Origin: Asterella californica
Taxonomy: Eukaryota; Streptophyta; Marchantiopsida; Marchantiales; Aytoniaceae
NCBI GenBank assembly: GCA_036924285.1
Contig: JAYKYS010000001.1
Coordinates: forward strand, 9,325,501-9,389,500
Direction of reading: 5' to 3'
DNA length: 64,000 bases
Position numbers and translations under genes: made by a program. Positions 21,796 through 35,102 of this stretch are shown here, piece by piece. Numbering within the stretch: position 1 is the first letter of the stretch; every line of letters starts with the position of its first letter. Below the pieces are notes generated by a model, which was not told where the DNA came from, made no database searches, and was given only the letters and a program-made list of their open reading frames with translations.

Positions 21796-22689
21796 CCACC
21801 GTCCGTGCGGAAAACAAACTGAAGAATTTTCCGGAACGACCGGACTAAGAAACTTTATTATTATATAGCATGTCTTTGACGATTGGTCTCCCCGTCGTGC
21901 AAGTCACCATTACCTGTAGAATGGGTATATATTAAATCCACGTTATGAAACAAAAGAATCGGACGGTGAACTATCGTTCTTTCTTTCTAAGCAGTACATG
22001 AACATTCAAACGTATCCAGGGCGAGAGGAAAACTATATTTCTTGTGAACCTCGTAATGCACATTCAGAATAGTTAAAAACACACAAATTGATAAAGAGTG
22101 TCACATTGCAGTACTTCGTGGATGGTTGGTGGACGATGAACATACTTTCTTTTTCTCAAGCTAAGATTTCAATATTTACGTATGCGGCCGATTTGAAATT
22201 CTTTCTCTAAACTCAGTTATCACATCAACAAGCAGAGCACACGGTGCATCAAAATCAGACTTTGTGGTAAGGTAGCTCTGAAAACCACAGGTGAGAATCT
22301 CTTTATCCAGTACGTGGAATAGTGGGTAGTGAACTTGGTTGAAAAATTAATATTCTTTAAAGAGAGCTCTGCTCTATTTTGCATACAGATTAATTCTACC
22401 CTACTAGATATCAATTTTCCATATAGATTAATTCCAACAGTAAAGCTTGGTTGGCTACAAGTGTGGTGGTGATGATGCTCTTCATCTTGTAGTGTATAAA
22501 GCTTACACCACGCAGAGAAGTATCAATCTTTGAGACCAAAAAGACAACACAAACAATAAGATGAGAAATTTGAGTCAAACCGAATGTTGCAAAACTGGCT
22601 AGCTGAAAGATTTCATATAGACGTGTAAAGAAAATGTTATTTTGTAGTGCTAACCAAGAGCTCAAGAGAAAGAGACAAAGAGTCAAGTC
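21796..22689. other. No gene recognised
   Basis: Transition from the gene-bearing block into AT-rich sequence. Short minus-strand open frames (22414-22220, 22686-22411) lack any recognisable domain. Part of this may be the remainder of the copia LTR that follows. Confidence 0.35.
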
Positions 22690-23200
22690 TTCAAAGAGAA
22701 TAAAGTAGATAATGAATAAAGAGCTAAGGCAAGAGCTCTATGTACAAAAGGAGAGGGCAAGAGAAAAAGGTCGCACCCTCTCCAGCTGCCCAATTATCTC
22801 GGAGGAATGTCTTAAGTGAAAATAAAGAGAAAAAGGGCTAAACTAGCTACGGATCTTCTTCTCTATAACTGCTAAGAAGTTATGTCCTGCCACATAGTGA
22901 CTATATATATATGGAGGAAGAGAGAAAAATCCGTGAAAAACTTTCACATTCTTTGCATATGGTCCGAGATCCGTGCTCTCCAACACTCCCACTCAGTGAT
23001 TGTTTTCATAACTAATTAATCTTATCAATCTTAGCTTAAGCAAAAGATATTTTATCTTAGATGTTGCTAAACTTTGAGTGAGTATATCTGCCGCCATGTC
23101 TTGAGTTGGACCCCCACAACTATCGTCTTGGACACAATTTGATCTTTAATAAAGTGGTGTTTGATATCAATATGTTTGATTTGGTCGTGAAATCTGGTGG
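22690..23200 (-). mobile_element. Copia retrotransposon fragment: pol C-terminus, polypurine tract and 3' LTR
   Basis: On the minus strand the end of a copia RNase H domain is readable in shifted frames: KHIDIKHHFIKDQ (about 23190-23130) and DMAADILTQS (about 23100-23070). Next come a purine tract GAGTGGGAG (about 22994-22986) and an LTR starting TGTTGGAGAGC at 22985. The LTR's outer end was not found, so 22690 is an estimate. Nothing upstream of RNase H is seen on the minus strand, so this is a 3'-end remnant. Confidence 0.8.
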
Positions 23201-24571
23201 TGAAATATAAAAAGATCATAAAGTATTATTATTTAGTGCATCTACACGATTCTCGAAACTCTTATAGTTTTATCGAGTTTCAAATCAATGGGAGTCAAGT
23301 AGTTGAGTTTCAGATAATTCAAGGGTAAATAGTTATGTTTACTAACAATGAGATACAAGGTTCAAAATAAAACGTTATGGTTGATTTCTGATCATTGAAT
23401 ACTATTAATAAATGAATTTACTTAACATTGTTTTGGATCATTTATATTTGACAACCCACTTACTGTGAATCTTTAAAGGTAAAGTTTTGACCACTTAATA
23501 CTGTTAATAAAATATTTTTAAATTTTTAAATTTATCATTCCAGAGTTTAACTGTTTAGTTTGTTAGCGCATCAAATTTTAGAGTTATATATGACTTATTA
23601 TCTATATTATTCTTGTCAATAAAAGAATGAAGTAGTTTGGTGATTAGATTGAGAAAACAAGTCATATTTTCATCAAACTGTACATTGAAGCAAATAAATA
23701 TTTTTTATAATATGAATGAGAGTTGAAGTGATCAGATATGAAAACTGATCTTATTTTCTTAACCAAACAACATGTCGAATTGAATAACTCATACAAAATA
23801 AACTATTATTTTAAAAGGTTAAACATGTCCACCCACCATATAGCTCTTGATCTACAAGAGTTGAAATGATCAAATTGATCATATTTCCTTTAAACTAAAC
23901 ATTGTGTTGAATAAAATAGCAAGTAAACATAAAAATACAATTTTCATAAAATCATACATATGGATATACATATCTCAGTGATCAAATGTATAAATACATG
24001 CACATATACAAAAAAATGAAATAAGATTATTCATTTTTATTTATATTAATTATTTACTAATCATAATATATCTAATAATGTTCATCTCTATTTAAAGCAC
24101 GAATAGTTCATACTCGAAAGCTACTCAGAGAATACTTAATTGGTGATTGATTCTTGATCCTCGAGCAAATTAGTTATAGAATCTAACACGACATCTTGTT
24201 GTTTTTCAAGCTCTTCGGTAAAATAGCACAATGACACCATGAATTGCATTGGGGATCATCGATATTCTCAAACGACAATTGGACATCTTGTTTTAGTTCT
24301 TGGTGACAACCTTCTTGGCTACTTCTTTCTTAGCTAGCAGGTAAATTGTTTCTTTATCATGTGTTATTGTCATCGTAATATTTATTTTCCATAAGATATA
24401 TTTATTTCACATGGAAATAAATTTTGCCTTTGAGAATTATTATTTTGCAAAAGAGATTAGTCTTTCTCTAAACCGAATCAAAGCACAGTCGAGATCTAAG
24501 TAACTCAAGGGAGAAACTTGAAATAATGCATTGTAAGGTCTCTAATGATTTATATATATGAAATGACAATG
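23201..24571. other. AT-rich, no gene recognised
   Basis: Very AT-rich. The part near 24185-24310 resembles the inverse of about 28250-28370 (shared AAAATAGCACAA and GTTCTTGGTGACAA runs), which hints at fragments of one repeat family in opposite orientations. Confidence 0.35.
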
Positions 24572-24638
24572 AAAATGACAATATGAAATGACAGCTTTCT
24601 CAAAAATTGAGAAAGCTGTCATTTCATATTGTCATTTT
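24572..24638. repeat. Perfect palindrome, 32-bp arms and 3-base loop
   Basis: Arms 24572-24603 and 24607-24638 are exact inverse complements around AAA. The left arm begins AAAATGACAATATGAAATGA. A transcript would fold into a long uninterrupted hairpin. Confidence 0.95.
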
Positions 24639-27600
24639 GCTATATGACATACTTGCTATATGATTCCAAAAAATCAACACGTCGTAACAAAAGTGCAACT
24701 TGTTCTTCCATCATCACCGCAATAAGAGCCAACTGAGCATTTTTTCTTCTTCTCAAAAATTGTAACTTTGAAAGTATAATCTTTGCTTGCTTATTATCTT
24801 CCAAACATGTCACATTGAAACAACACCAAACCCGTATTGTGCCATCACTCAAATCAACTATCATACCACCATCATAATCTCTTTCTAGTGCCATCAGCTT
24901 TGTTTCAGCATCACACCAATCTTTAGTAAGAATAAAGAGCAAAAGTTCACTATCATTGGTATTGGACGAAAGATAATATCTTAGAATTGTAGTTCTTCTT
25001 CGTAAGCTTGTGGTAACTCTAGATTTTATTCCTAATAGCTCTAGACTCTACTTCCATCTTTGGAAAATCAGAAATCACCAGCAGATACTACGCAACAACA
25101 TACGATACTGAGTGAATTTTATAGCTGAAAAGAAAATGATAGGAACTTTTCAGCAGTTAGCTTTCTACCACAATGCTTGCTTCATTGATTATTTTGTATC
25201 TCTGTCACTTGGAATCATTATCCTGAAAGCATTACTCTAACTAATAAATTTTCTTACTCAAAAATAAATGAATGAAACAAAACGAATTAAAACTCAATTA
25301 AAAAATACCCGCAGTGTTTTATACGGAAGTGCATGCAAAAAACACTCACCAAAGTCTCTGAGACACATTTAAACCCAAAGATGAAGCTTGACACCTCTCT
25401 AACCCTGCATGGTTTTTCTAGTGAAGGTGATGACGTCAAAGCTTAGGTGTAGAACCTAGTGATTACTGACTATGAGAGACGCTTGTGTTTAATGTCAAAA
25501 GGTTCTTAATTTGTAGCCACTGTGACAGTGGTTACAACCCAATGATAGTCAAAACATTAAAGATTCTGGAAATGTGAGGTCTCTACTACTCAGCATTGGA
25601 GTTTATGATCATGTATAGACTTGCAGATGTTAGGTTCTTGCCGGAGCATAAGGTTGTGGTATAACTTCCTGATTTTCTGAACAAAAACTGTTAAAATTTA
25701 AGAATCCATGATTCAACGACCTGATGATAATAAGCCTCATCTAGCATGTACATGCCTTGATCTGGTTTATGCTGGTGGGATTTTAGTCCCTTGACGGGAT
25801 GGATCTTTACCACGACAACAGCTGAGTACTATTTTACTACTCCAAGACTCCACCAGGCATGTTTCACATGTTCATATGGAGCCTCTTGGTTGTATCCGGA
25901 ACTAATGAGAAGGTATCAACAAAAAAAGTACAATAATTTTAAACAGCAAAAACTGACAATTATTTTGACACCTATTGAAATTCAGGATGATTAAAGACAT
26001 CTTGGTACATGCAGATGGACTTGTAGGAAACCTTGTGAGCAAAAGTGATGAAGACTATCTAAGAACGATGACCATAATCTATAGACCAAAGAAGTGACAA
26101 ACACACATGAGCTATAAATGAAACAGAAGAGAATACACAATGTATAATGCTACGATAGTGAAGATAAGACAGAATAGTACTAACCACCACAAGATACATT
26201 CAGTACCATGTAACACCTCGTATGCACTTCACACTACTCTCTGAATTCATGAACAAACGTGCATAAACAAGGCTGTCCTCTCCATTGCAAGTCTCAAAAC
26301 AACAAAAATGAGACGAAACAAAAGAACGTATCATTGAAGTATAGATTTTGACTCTTAAAGCTCACCTATAGATTATTACTTAAATATTAGTGAGAAGCAA
26401 CCCTTCCCAAAGCTAGAAGATATTCCTCCGGCGTGAAGCTAGAAAAATATGAAAAAAAAATTCTAAACATGAGACAACTCCTCAGTCGCAGCGTCATTAT
26501 GACCATCTCCACCGAGTGCTTGAGTGTGCAGGAAATCATCATCAGATTCGTTAATTGACCAATTGGTTATCAGATTGAATACATTACCGCTATAAAATCT
26601 GGTGTAGTGAGGAAAGCTCTGAATGAAACAATCTGAGCATAATACACAAAGAAATATACAGAGCTGGACGATAGTCTAAGGAGTAATCATCAAGCGATAG
26701 AAGAAATAGAAGTGATTTATAGTATACTATGACGTTGATCAAACATCCAAAAAATCCGGTGGATATGCATACATAACAAAATCATCGTTCTTCATCACAA
26801 CTGTCATGAGAAAGCAAGTCCAATGTGTCAAAAATTTTCAAAATGACCGTGTGGTACGATTTTTGGTTTGTTATTAATTTTCTTTGGACTGGTTTTTTTA
26901 GACATTTTAGTGCAGCGATGGTGCAGACATTTCTTGTCCATACGGTCAGGATCCATCATAGCCATCAGCCATGCTCCTTCCTTACTTGTCAGAATCACCA
27001 CTGCCATCACGATGATCAATTGTGTCACAACCCAATTGCTTAGATCTTGGGGGTTTGTCCGCTAGTTGTCCACAACTGCTTTATCTTGAGGTTTCTACTT
27101 CTAGGTTTTTACTTTTATTGTAAGCTACCCTAGCCATCTTTATCCTTTAATTGAATTAGACAAACACTGATACTAAATATCATAATGTAATTTATAGGAG
27201 TTCTCGTCAGCTCTTGGAAGCAAGAGGACAAGCGTTGAAGATAAATTTTGGTAGAGCGTTGTTATCGTATTGACTTTATTTGTTTATGTGACGTGGAAAT
27301 GGATGTATGCTTGAGGTCAATATCTGATCCGTATTATTTTGTATAATTTCTACCTGGATATGTAATTTCATGTTTTCTTTCAGTATATTTTGTTTTATTT
27401 GTTATAGAATCATATTGAGATATCTTTTACAGTAGTATATTGTAGATTTTAGTTGATGTGTTTTAGAGAGAATTTGATTGAATGATATATATTTTTATAT
27501 GTTTAGATTAGTAGACATGTTTACATATAATTTAATTAATTAAGTTTTTAAAACATGTATTTATTGTGTATTGCAGTACTAGTACATTCAAAATGGTTAA

Positions 27601-29289
27601 GGAAAAAAGAGTTCAGAGCGAATCATGAAAAACATCTTTTGATAACGTAAGTTATGTTAACTCTAAACTTAATGCCTTTAATCTCAAAAGATGTTTATGA
27701 TATTGATTATGATATTGATCAATCTTAGAATTGATATTCTCAACACATTCATCATAAAAATCTGATTTCAACGATGTTGGTTTCAGTTACGTCTTCTTAT
27801 ATTAATTATAATCATATGAAATAAGCACCTAAACCTCAATTAATATGGAATTACACCATTGGCTGTGTAGTTTTGTGAAGTTTAAAAATAAAATTTTAAT
27901 TTCAAACCCTTGTAATTATCATATCATTGCTAAAAATTATCTATTTTTCATCTAGTTAGCAAAAACTTCAAAAAACTCTTTCTAACGATATCACTCGTGT
28001 GTCTAGTTCAACTAATTAGTAAAATGTATGGTAGATCAAAGCTTGTGAATAACATAAAATATAAATCAGTTTGAACTAGAGTGTCGAGAAAAATAAATTC
28101 GAGGGATCATATATCAGTTTTATAAACAAATCTATCACCAATCCACGGCCGAAGATGACGATGATGCATTTAGATATCAAAATGAGAACTCAGATTATAA
28201 TATGCGGTCAACTTCTAAAAATGTTCCTGTTATCTTGCATCCACTTGTTGTTGCTTTAGTGTTTTGTCACCAAGAACAAAAATAAAATTTAAATTATCAT
28301 TCGAGAATATCTGATCTCACAATACAATTCGTGATGTCCTTGTGCTATTTTATTCGGTCTCAACACAACAAGTTACTGCAGAATCATGTGCAGCATTACT
28401 AGGTGTTAAACATGAACTTCTCAGCATGTCATGATGTTTTGTTACAAAAACTGGGAAATGGTAGCACAAAATAGGTACGAAGATTCAATGATGTGGATCG
28501 TTATTGCCAATGTATCTTCCATCATGTTGTACGATAAGATGTACTTGAGAAGACAATGATCTATATACATGATCTGCATTTGCAAATGACAATTGATCAA
28601 TTGAAATTTTATCGAGAACAAACTCAACTTTGTGATGTAGAGATTGTACCAATGGTTTATCAACAGGAACCAATCACAGTCATTAGCTCAAAGCTAGTGA
28701 CTCTTCCATGGAAAACTTGTGAAATAGTGGTACGATTTTCATGCCAAGGAGTGTACATCAACATATGTTTGGATCGGAGTTGAGTCAAAATGGAGAAATT
28801 GAACATAAAAAGTTTATTATTAGTTCAAAATAATCAATACGTGGAATCAAAACAAGTTTCGATCTAGAGATCATGTAGAAACATCTTCACTTGATGTCAA
28901 AAGAAATTTTGATATTATAAAGAATATGAAGATAAGCACATAAGTCTGATTGTATTGTTGTTAAATATACTTGTATTTTCTTTTCCATGTATACATATTT
29001 TGATTTCTATCACCTAATTAAATGTTCATGATATACAAAATGGTGAAATTATACTCGAGATGTTGAACGACCTTTGCATTATGACACTATTGAGAGACAC
29101 ATTATGATCCTACGAAATTGATTTATGAAGTATCACATTCAAGAACATAAATCTCGAATAACCACACGCAGCTAGGTTATTTACAGAATGAAAATAAGTA
29201 GATTCAAGTGATACTCAGTCATTCTTTTTCTGTGTGGATGTGAACTTTTATAAGAATCATGTTTTGCTACAAACTTATCTACATAACAA
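24639..29289. other. AT-rich, no gene recognised
   Basis: A minus-strand open frame of 100 codons (24942-24640) begins next to the palindrome but shows no family signature. Similar-length frames near 26825-27065 and 28442-28783 occur on both strands without features. The region is probably old repeat sequence. Confidence 0.35.
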
Positions 29290-30800
29290 TGGGTTTTTTT
29301 GACGTGGATCCCGGGTCCGAAGGCGGCGTCGCGGGTTCCCTTAGCGAAAAAACACAGAAATTCAAAATTCGGCAACCCGGCGATACTCCTACGCGCAAAC
29401 GACCCGGCGATACTCACTCTCCTTGGTCAGATCGGAGGCAACACACTTGCCTCATGAGCTTGCACACACACATACACACTCTCACTTCCTCAATTCGGCG
29501 GCGGCGACTCTTCTTTACTAAAACACGAGCTCATACATGGGCGCACCCTGGGTAGGGTAGGCGCGGCTGCTCCGGTCAGGTGCCAAACCTCAATTAGACC
29601 ACGGTAGACCCTAACGCTGCACTAAAATCCCGACCCACTAGTCTCTATCTCAAACTAGCACTAGTCGAGGCTCTACTGTCACCCCAAAACTGTCAGCTGC
29701 TAGACTACGAGGTTTCCTCGCTCGTATACACTTAACCCAGCGCTGGTCCCTATCCTCGCGGCAATCGCTCTACGTGGCTCGCTCCTGTTCTAACACCCGT
29801 TCCGGCCTCGCACTCTGTCTGCACAGTGCCCTATGCATGGGGCTTTTATACCCAGCACCCGGACGTACTAGCCGGACTGTCTCTTCTTCCGGAGTGGAGT
29901 GTCGGGTTTCCAAAGTCCGCGGTCAGTAAGAAGACGCTACGTGGACCTGAGTAGGGGATCGCGAGGACAGTAGCGGTGAGCTTCTGCGGGTTCCCGTTGG
30001 CTGGGAACTCGCGGCAGATGAAGGCGGGCCCGGCAAGATCCCCCAGCTCTACTTCCCTCCGAAGTGGGAGGCGAACCGACCGCTGCAGTTGCCCGCATGC
30101 GTGGCGCCGCCACACCTCCAGGGGTCTCGGCGAGCTGGCCGTCCCGTCCGGGGTCCTGTCCTTACAATCATTGATGTCTGCCCCTTCTTTCGACTCTACT
30201 TCCCCTCCTCCGCTCGTGTGTCCTTATGCGCGCCAACCAGTGACCGCCACGCGGTGGCGTTTGGCCTCCCTTCATGCGGCTGCATAGGGATACCCGCCGG
30301 CGCACCTCGCCTGACTGTCGCAAGTCCTCCACTCTACTCCGGTCCGCGTGGACCCTTTGGTTTGACCCAGGGTCACTCTACTCCTTCCTCGACCTACATC
30401 CTAGTGGCTACTTCCCCTCCCGGGACTTAACCTATATCGTGGCCGGGCTGTCCCCTTCCGGTGCCTCCGAGTGCATTTTGACCATTTAATCATAGCCGAC
30501 CTGGAATCAAGAACGAGGGGTTGGGTTTTAGGGTTAGCATTCGATACTTTACCTCCTCTGCTTAGGTCAGGTGAACCCGCGGGAATGACAGCGGGTCTAT
30601 ATGACATACAGCCAAACAAACGAAGAGGTGTGTCCTCACACCTGGACTCCCTACGGTCCTGAACTTCTCCTCGAGAGTTCCACACTCGGTGCTCGATCCT
30701 TTTCTGTGGAAGGAGAGATCTTCCGAGACAAGCTTTTTGAAGTGCACTAGGTAAGTTAGTTACCTTTTAAGCTCAGCTAGGTCAGCCGGCTGTTTCAATT
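29290..30800 (-). repeat. Gypsy 3' LTR (edges approximate)
   Basis: On the minus strand a purine-rich tract (GGGAAGGAGGAAAG, about 30816-30803) after the pol end marks the likely polypurine tract. The LTR then runs to the AT boundary near 29290. Inside, GGGTATAAAAGCCCC near 29845 provides a TATA box for minus-strand transcription. The motif ACCCGGCGATACTC occurs twice near 29376-29415. No second LTR is available for comparison, so both ends are estimates. Confidence 0.6.
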
Positions 30801-30967
30801 CTTTCCTCCTTCCCATCTTGATTCGAACCTGTGGGAGTTGGCTGGGCCTTAGAATACCCTCTACACCTATGTGCCCCTAGGTTTGCAAATCCTGGTGCAG
30901 TGCAGTGGTCTCTGAGGGTTTCGAGCCTCTCGCCGATCCTCCCACACTTCTCCTCTCAGGTCGGGCA

Positions 30968-31561
30968 TCAGGTCGGGGCTACTTGCGGGGCCCGTCCCCG
31001 GATAAACACCTGGTAGGGGCGTGCTACCAGCACCCAGGGGATCTCGGCTAGGGTGACCCAAGCCTGAGCGATCAAACCCCTGCGTTCCCATTCTACCAGA
31101 ATCTCGACCCGCTCGGGTTCGGTGCTTGGACCAGGTAAGGTCCTCTGATCTAGCACTCTCCGCATCCTCATGTCGGATAACATGGGGAGGTGTTCCAGGG
31201 CAAGGGTCCATTTCTGGACCCTCCCTGGGAGCTGCAAATCATCGGCTACGAACTTTTTAAGGCTCGAGACATGGATGATGGGGTGGTACCCTTGCATGCT
31301 TGCCGGGAATGCAAGTTGGTAACTCACCGGTGTAATTTTCCGTAGTATCTCGAAAGATCCCGCTCACCGGAGAATGAACTTTCCGGTCATTCCTCGTGGG
31401 ATGGCGTAGGGTTTGGTCTTCAGCCATACCCTATCTCCTACCTCGAGTTGGACGTCTCGCCTCTTCTGGTTGGCGTATTTCATATACCTTACCTGTGCCC
31501 TTATGATGTTTTGTTTGGCCAAGTGTAGGACGTAGGATCTCTGGCCAATAAACTCGGCCAC
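30968..31561 (-). pseudogene. Gypsy integrase C-terminus and chromodomain-like region
   Basis: Frames at 31561-31364 and 31327-30968 hold a region after the integrase core that reads QKRRDVQLEVGDRVWLKT, the usual GPY/F-proximal block. HPIIHVSSLKKFVADD comes next, then VEILVEWERRGLIAQAWVTL near the end. The last stretch sits where chromoviruses have a chromodomain (normally ...YLVKWKG...ATWE), so I read it as a diverged chromodomain, which targets insertion through chromatin marks. It is out of frame with the integrase core. Confidence 0.7.
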
Positions 31562-31719
31562 GTCCAGAGGTGCTTCTCGAATGGCACTCTCGAATTCAGG
31601 GGAGTGGAGTTGAAAACTAGCAGGGGACAGTGGGGACTGATTCCTCCGGTATACGAGCTCGAATGGCTGATAACCGGTGGCGGAGTGTAAGGCATCGTTA
31701 TAGGTGAATTCGACTAAGT

Positions 31720-32424
31720 CTAGATGATCCGACCAGTCTGTCTGATCCTAACCATGTAGTTGCGTAAGCCCTGCTCAATGACTTGGTTCACTCGCTCACT
31801 CTGACCATCGGTCTGCGGATGGTAAGCGGCGGTGAATTTTAACTTGGTTCCTAGGTGAGAAAACAAGGAGGTCCAAAACTCATTGGCGAAACGGAAATCG
31901 TTGTCGGCTATAATCTCCTTAGGTAACGCGTGAAATTTAAAAACATGGGCCACAAAGAGTTTGGCCACGGCTGAGGCGGAGATTATGGTGGTACACGGAA
32001 TAAAGTGTGCCATCTTACTTAGTCGGTCGACCACTGTTAATATGCAGTCATACCCATTGGATAAGGGTAGTTGCGGGACAAAGTCCATCGTCAGGCTTTC
32101 CCAAAGGTTCTCGGGGACCGATAACGGTTGTAGAAGCCTCGCCGGACGTTGGGTGTCGGACCTGGTCTGTTGACAGACCAGGCAGCTCTCAACGTATCGG
32201 CGTACGTCTGCACTTAGGGTTGGCCAGTAGTACTTTTGGCGCACCCGGTGCAGTGTTCGGGCTTGCCCTCCATGACTAGCCGTGGGCGCATCGTGTTCCT
32301 CGTAGAGGACTCGAGCTCTCAAGGGTCCGGTCGGAATGTAGAGTCGGTTCTGTTTGAAGAACCAGCACCCCTCCCGGCGACTTAGGTGTCTCATCCCTGG
32401 GTCGGAAATGTTCTGGTCGCCCAT
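31720..32424 (-). pseudogene. Gypsy integrase core
   Basis: The H-H-C-C zinc region is seen as HDAPTASHGGQARTLHRV and ESCLVCQQTR. The catalytic core follows with the first Asp in LTMDFVPQLP, the second in IIADNDFRFANEFW and the Glu in TDGQSERVNQ, so the D,D-35-E triad is intact. It is read from its own frame and separated from RT by a stop and frame change. The frame ends soon after the core, so a full integrase cannot be made. Confidence 0.88.
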
Positions 32425-33722
32425 TGGCTAGCTTGGGGATCTAAGGCCGTAGCCCTTCTGACGAACTCCACCAGATTGGATTGCGGAGTCGATGTCAAGG
32501 CCAGAACTTGTCGGGACAAGGCATCGGCGGGGGCATTGTCCTTTCCCTTCCGGTACTTCCATGTTAAGTTGTACCTCGAGAGTTCAAGCTGCCAACGCTG
32601 TTGTTTCAGGGAAAGCTTTGGCTTCGTTTGGAAGTATGTGTTCGAGATGTTGTCCGTCACCACTGTGACCTCACTCGGGAGGAGGTAGTGCTCCCACCGT
32701 TTGAGACACCAGATGACTGCCAACATCTCTTGTTCGTGCGTCTCCCATCGGGCTTCCTGTTCGGACAGTCGGTGGCTCTCAAAGGCTACGAGATGATCCC
32801 TTTGGATGAGAACTCCCCCTATGGCCAACTTGGAGGCATCCGTGTGTATCTCGAACGGTTTGCCCAAATCGGGGAGCACGAGGACATGCGCTTCCGTAAG
32901 GGCTTTCTTAAGTGCCTCAAAGGCTTTCTGCTGGGGCATCTTCCACTCGAAAGCTCTCTTGGAATCCCTTAGCAAGTCAAAAATAGGAGAAGCTAAGTGC
33001 CCGAAGCCCCTTATAAATTTTTGAAAATATGAGGCTAATCCCAGGAACGACCTCACCTCCGAAACCGTCTTCGGGGTGGGCCAGTGCTGGATTACCTGCA
33101 CCTTATGTTTGTTTATGTGTACCCCGGTCCGGTCGATCAAGCAACCCAGAAAGACTACGCTTTCTTGACCGAAGGAGCACTTTGAGGCTTTCAGCACTAA
33201 CTTCTCTTTCTCTAGTTTGCGGAATACGACTTCTACGTCTGCCAGATGCTTTCCCCATGTAGGTGAGTAGACTATGATGTCATCCAGGTAGACAACAACC
33301 GAATCATCCAGTTGGTCACGTAGGATGTCATTCATCAACCTACAGAAGGTCGTAGGGGCATTCGAGAGTCCGAAGGGGAGTACGGTATACTCGTAGAGTC
33401 CATACCGAGTGATTATGGCGGTTTTCTCTTCGTCCTCTTCCGCTATTCGAATTTGGTGGTACCCTGAGCGCAGGTCCAGCTTGGTAAAGAACCGGCCTTT
33501 CACCAAACGGTCCATGGTCTCATCCATCAATGGAATTGGGTATTTATTTTTGATGGTAACTTTGTTTAAGATGCGGTAGTCCCCACATAATATGAGGGTA
33601 CCCTCCTTCTTGGAAACGAACATAATTGGGGTAGCATAAGGAGAACAACTCGGCCTCAGAATTCCATGTTCCACCATTTCTCCCAACTGCGCTTTAAGTT
33701 CTTGCAGCAGGTTGAGGGGCAT
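32391..33722 (-). pseudogene. Gypsy reverse transcriptase and RNase H
   Basis: An open frame of 443 codons. RT blocks include SPYATPIMFVSKKEG, GDYRILNKVTIKNKYP, FTKLDLRSGYHQI, LPFGLSNAP and the catalytic VVYLDDIIVYS. The thumb and RNase H follow with IHTDASKLAIGGVL, ARWETHEQEMLAVI and a C-terminal DNAPADALSR. Catalytic residues look intact. The N-terminus joins protease only after a frameshift near 33700, because the IDLIPGSAHQL end of the upstream frame and the PLNLLQELKAQL start here belong to one ancestral chain. Confidence 0.92.
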
Positions 33723-34798
33723 CCTTCGGCACCGCCCAACTGGTGGGCGGAGCCGGGGATAAGGTCGATCTTGTGATCGATCGCCCGTCTCGGTGGTAGT
33801 ACGTTGGGGAGTTTCTCCGGGAGAAGATGCGAATACCTAGACAAAAGTTGTTGCATCTCTTTACGGATGGGGAGTTGAGACACTCTGTCTTCCTCGTCCA
33901 CCTCTTCCAAGGTTTTGTCCGGGAGGACCATCCAGGCCTCCTCGGCTCCCTTCATAGATTTCTTAAACTGTCGGGCGGTACATACCATGTATGCCACCCG
34001 ACAGGACCGGTATTGCGGTTCGGTAGCCTTCTGGGGTTTCGGATCTATCTCCAGGCTTGTGTGATAGTCGACTCCTCTAGGGTCCTTTAACCAGAGGTGG
34101 CCTCTGGTCAGGTCGATACATGCATGGTTCTGACCTAACCAAGCCCAGGATAGAATCCCGTCGGTTTTAACTAACGGCATGATAAAGAAATCGTGGGCTC
34201 GGGTGATGCCGGCACACTCCACGGATAACTGAGTTATCATGTGGGTGACCTGGGATGTCCCTTGTATAAACCTAACAACTAGAGGCGCGGCGAGCTTTTT
34301 CGGAATCAAATGCAACTCATGCACTTTGCGAGAAGACAAAACACTCACATCCGCCCCCGTGTCTACTAGCATACGAACATCCTGGCCTTTGATCCCAACT
34401 TTTACCCAAGGCAAACATGTTGGTTGTTCAGTGTTACCTCTTTCCGCATTCGGTGGGTTTTCCCGGGCTGGCGCCTCGGCATGGTTCACCTCGAACTCGG
34501 GATGCTCCAGGGCGGGTTCCTCAGCAACGGCCGCCCTCATGTTGGGTGCTCCCATCCGGGCTGGGCACTCCTTGGCGAAGTGTCCTGGTCGACCGCAGTG
34601 GTAGCAGCCATCCCCGCGGGGCGCGGAACGGTGCATTCGGTCTAGGCGGGTCCCTAGGGGGTCCTCCGCTCTGTCCCCTCCTCGGCCTCTGGTTCCCGCG
34701 GGCGGCTCCTCCTCCTTGCTGTCAACGCTCAGGTGGGCGCTGTCCTCCGGTCGATGGTCTCCGACCGGATGCTTGGGGTGGCGGCGGTCGCGGTCCAC
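33723..34798 (-). pseudogene. Gypsy gag zinc knuckle and aspartic protease
   Basis: The frame 34798-33656 begins in gag. It contains the CCHC knuckle CYHCGRPGHFAKEC (about 34610-34569), which binds the element RNA. The retropepsin-type protease follows with the active-site block MLVDTGADVSVLSS (about 34375-34335). The end of the frame runs into the RT lead (EKLPNVLPPRRAIDHKIDL) and breaks by frameshift before RT proper. Confidence 0.88.
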
Positions 34799-35102
34799 CC
34801 TGACCTCCTACAGGGTTGTAGGACCTCCTGGCCTTACTGTTGGAACCTCCGCGGAACTTACGAAAGGGACGAGACTCTCTCGGTTTCTCCCCGGTTCTTC
34901 CCTTCTGTCGGTCGGCCTCCAGAAGTTCCAGGTGGGCGCATACATCCTCCAGTGGCTTGTCCCACCAAAATCTGGTCATCTCGTAACTGTACCAGCCTTG
35001 GAGACCCTGATGGAAGAGGTACTTCTTTTCGTTGGCGTCGGTAAGCGCCAGTGCATTCCACAAGTGGCTGAACTTCTGACTGTACTCCTTGATGCCTCCC
35101 GT

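Noticed and set aside
24640..24942. 100-codon minus-strand open frame beside the palindrome
   Set aside because: Long for such AT-rich DNA, but no domain, no introns and no neighbours to support it. Kept only as a note.
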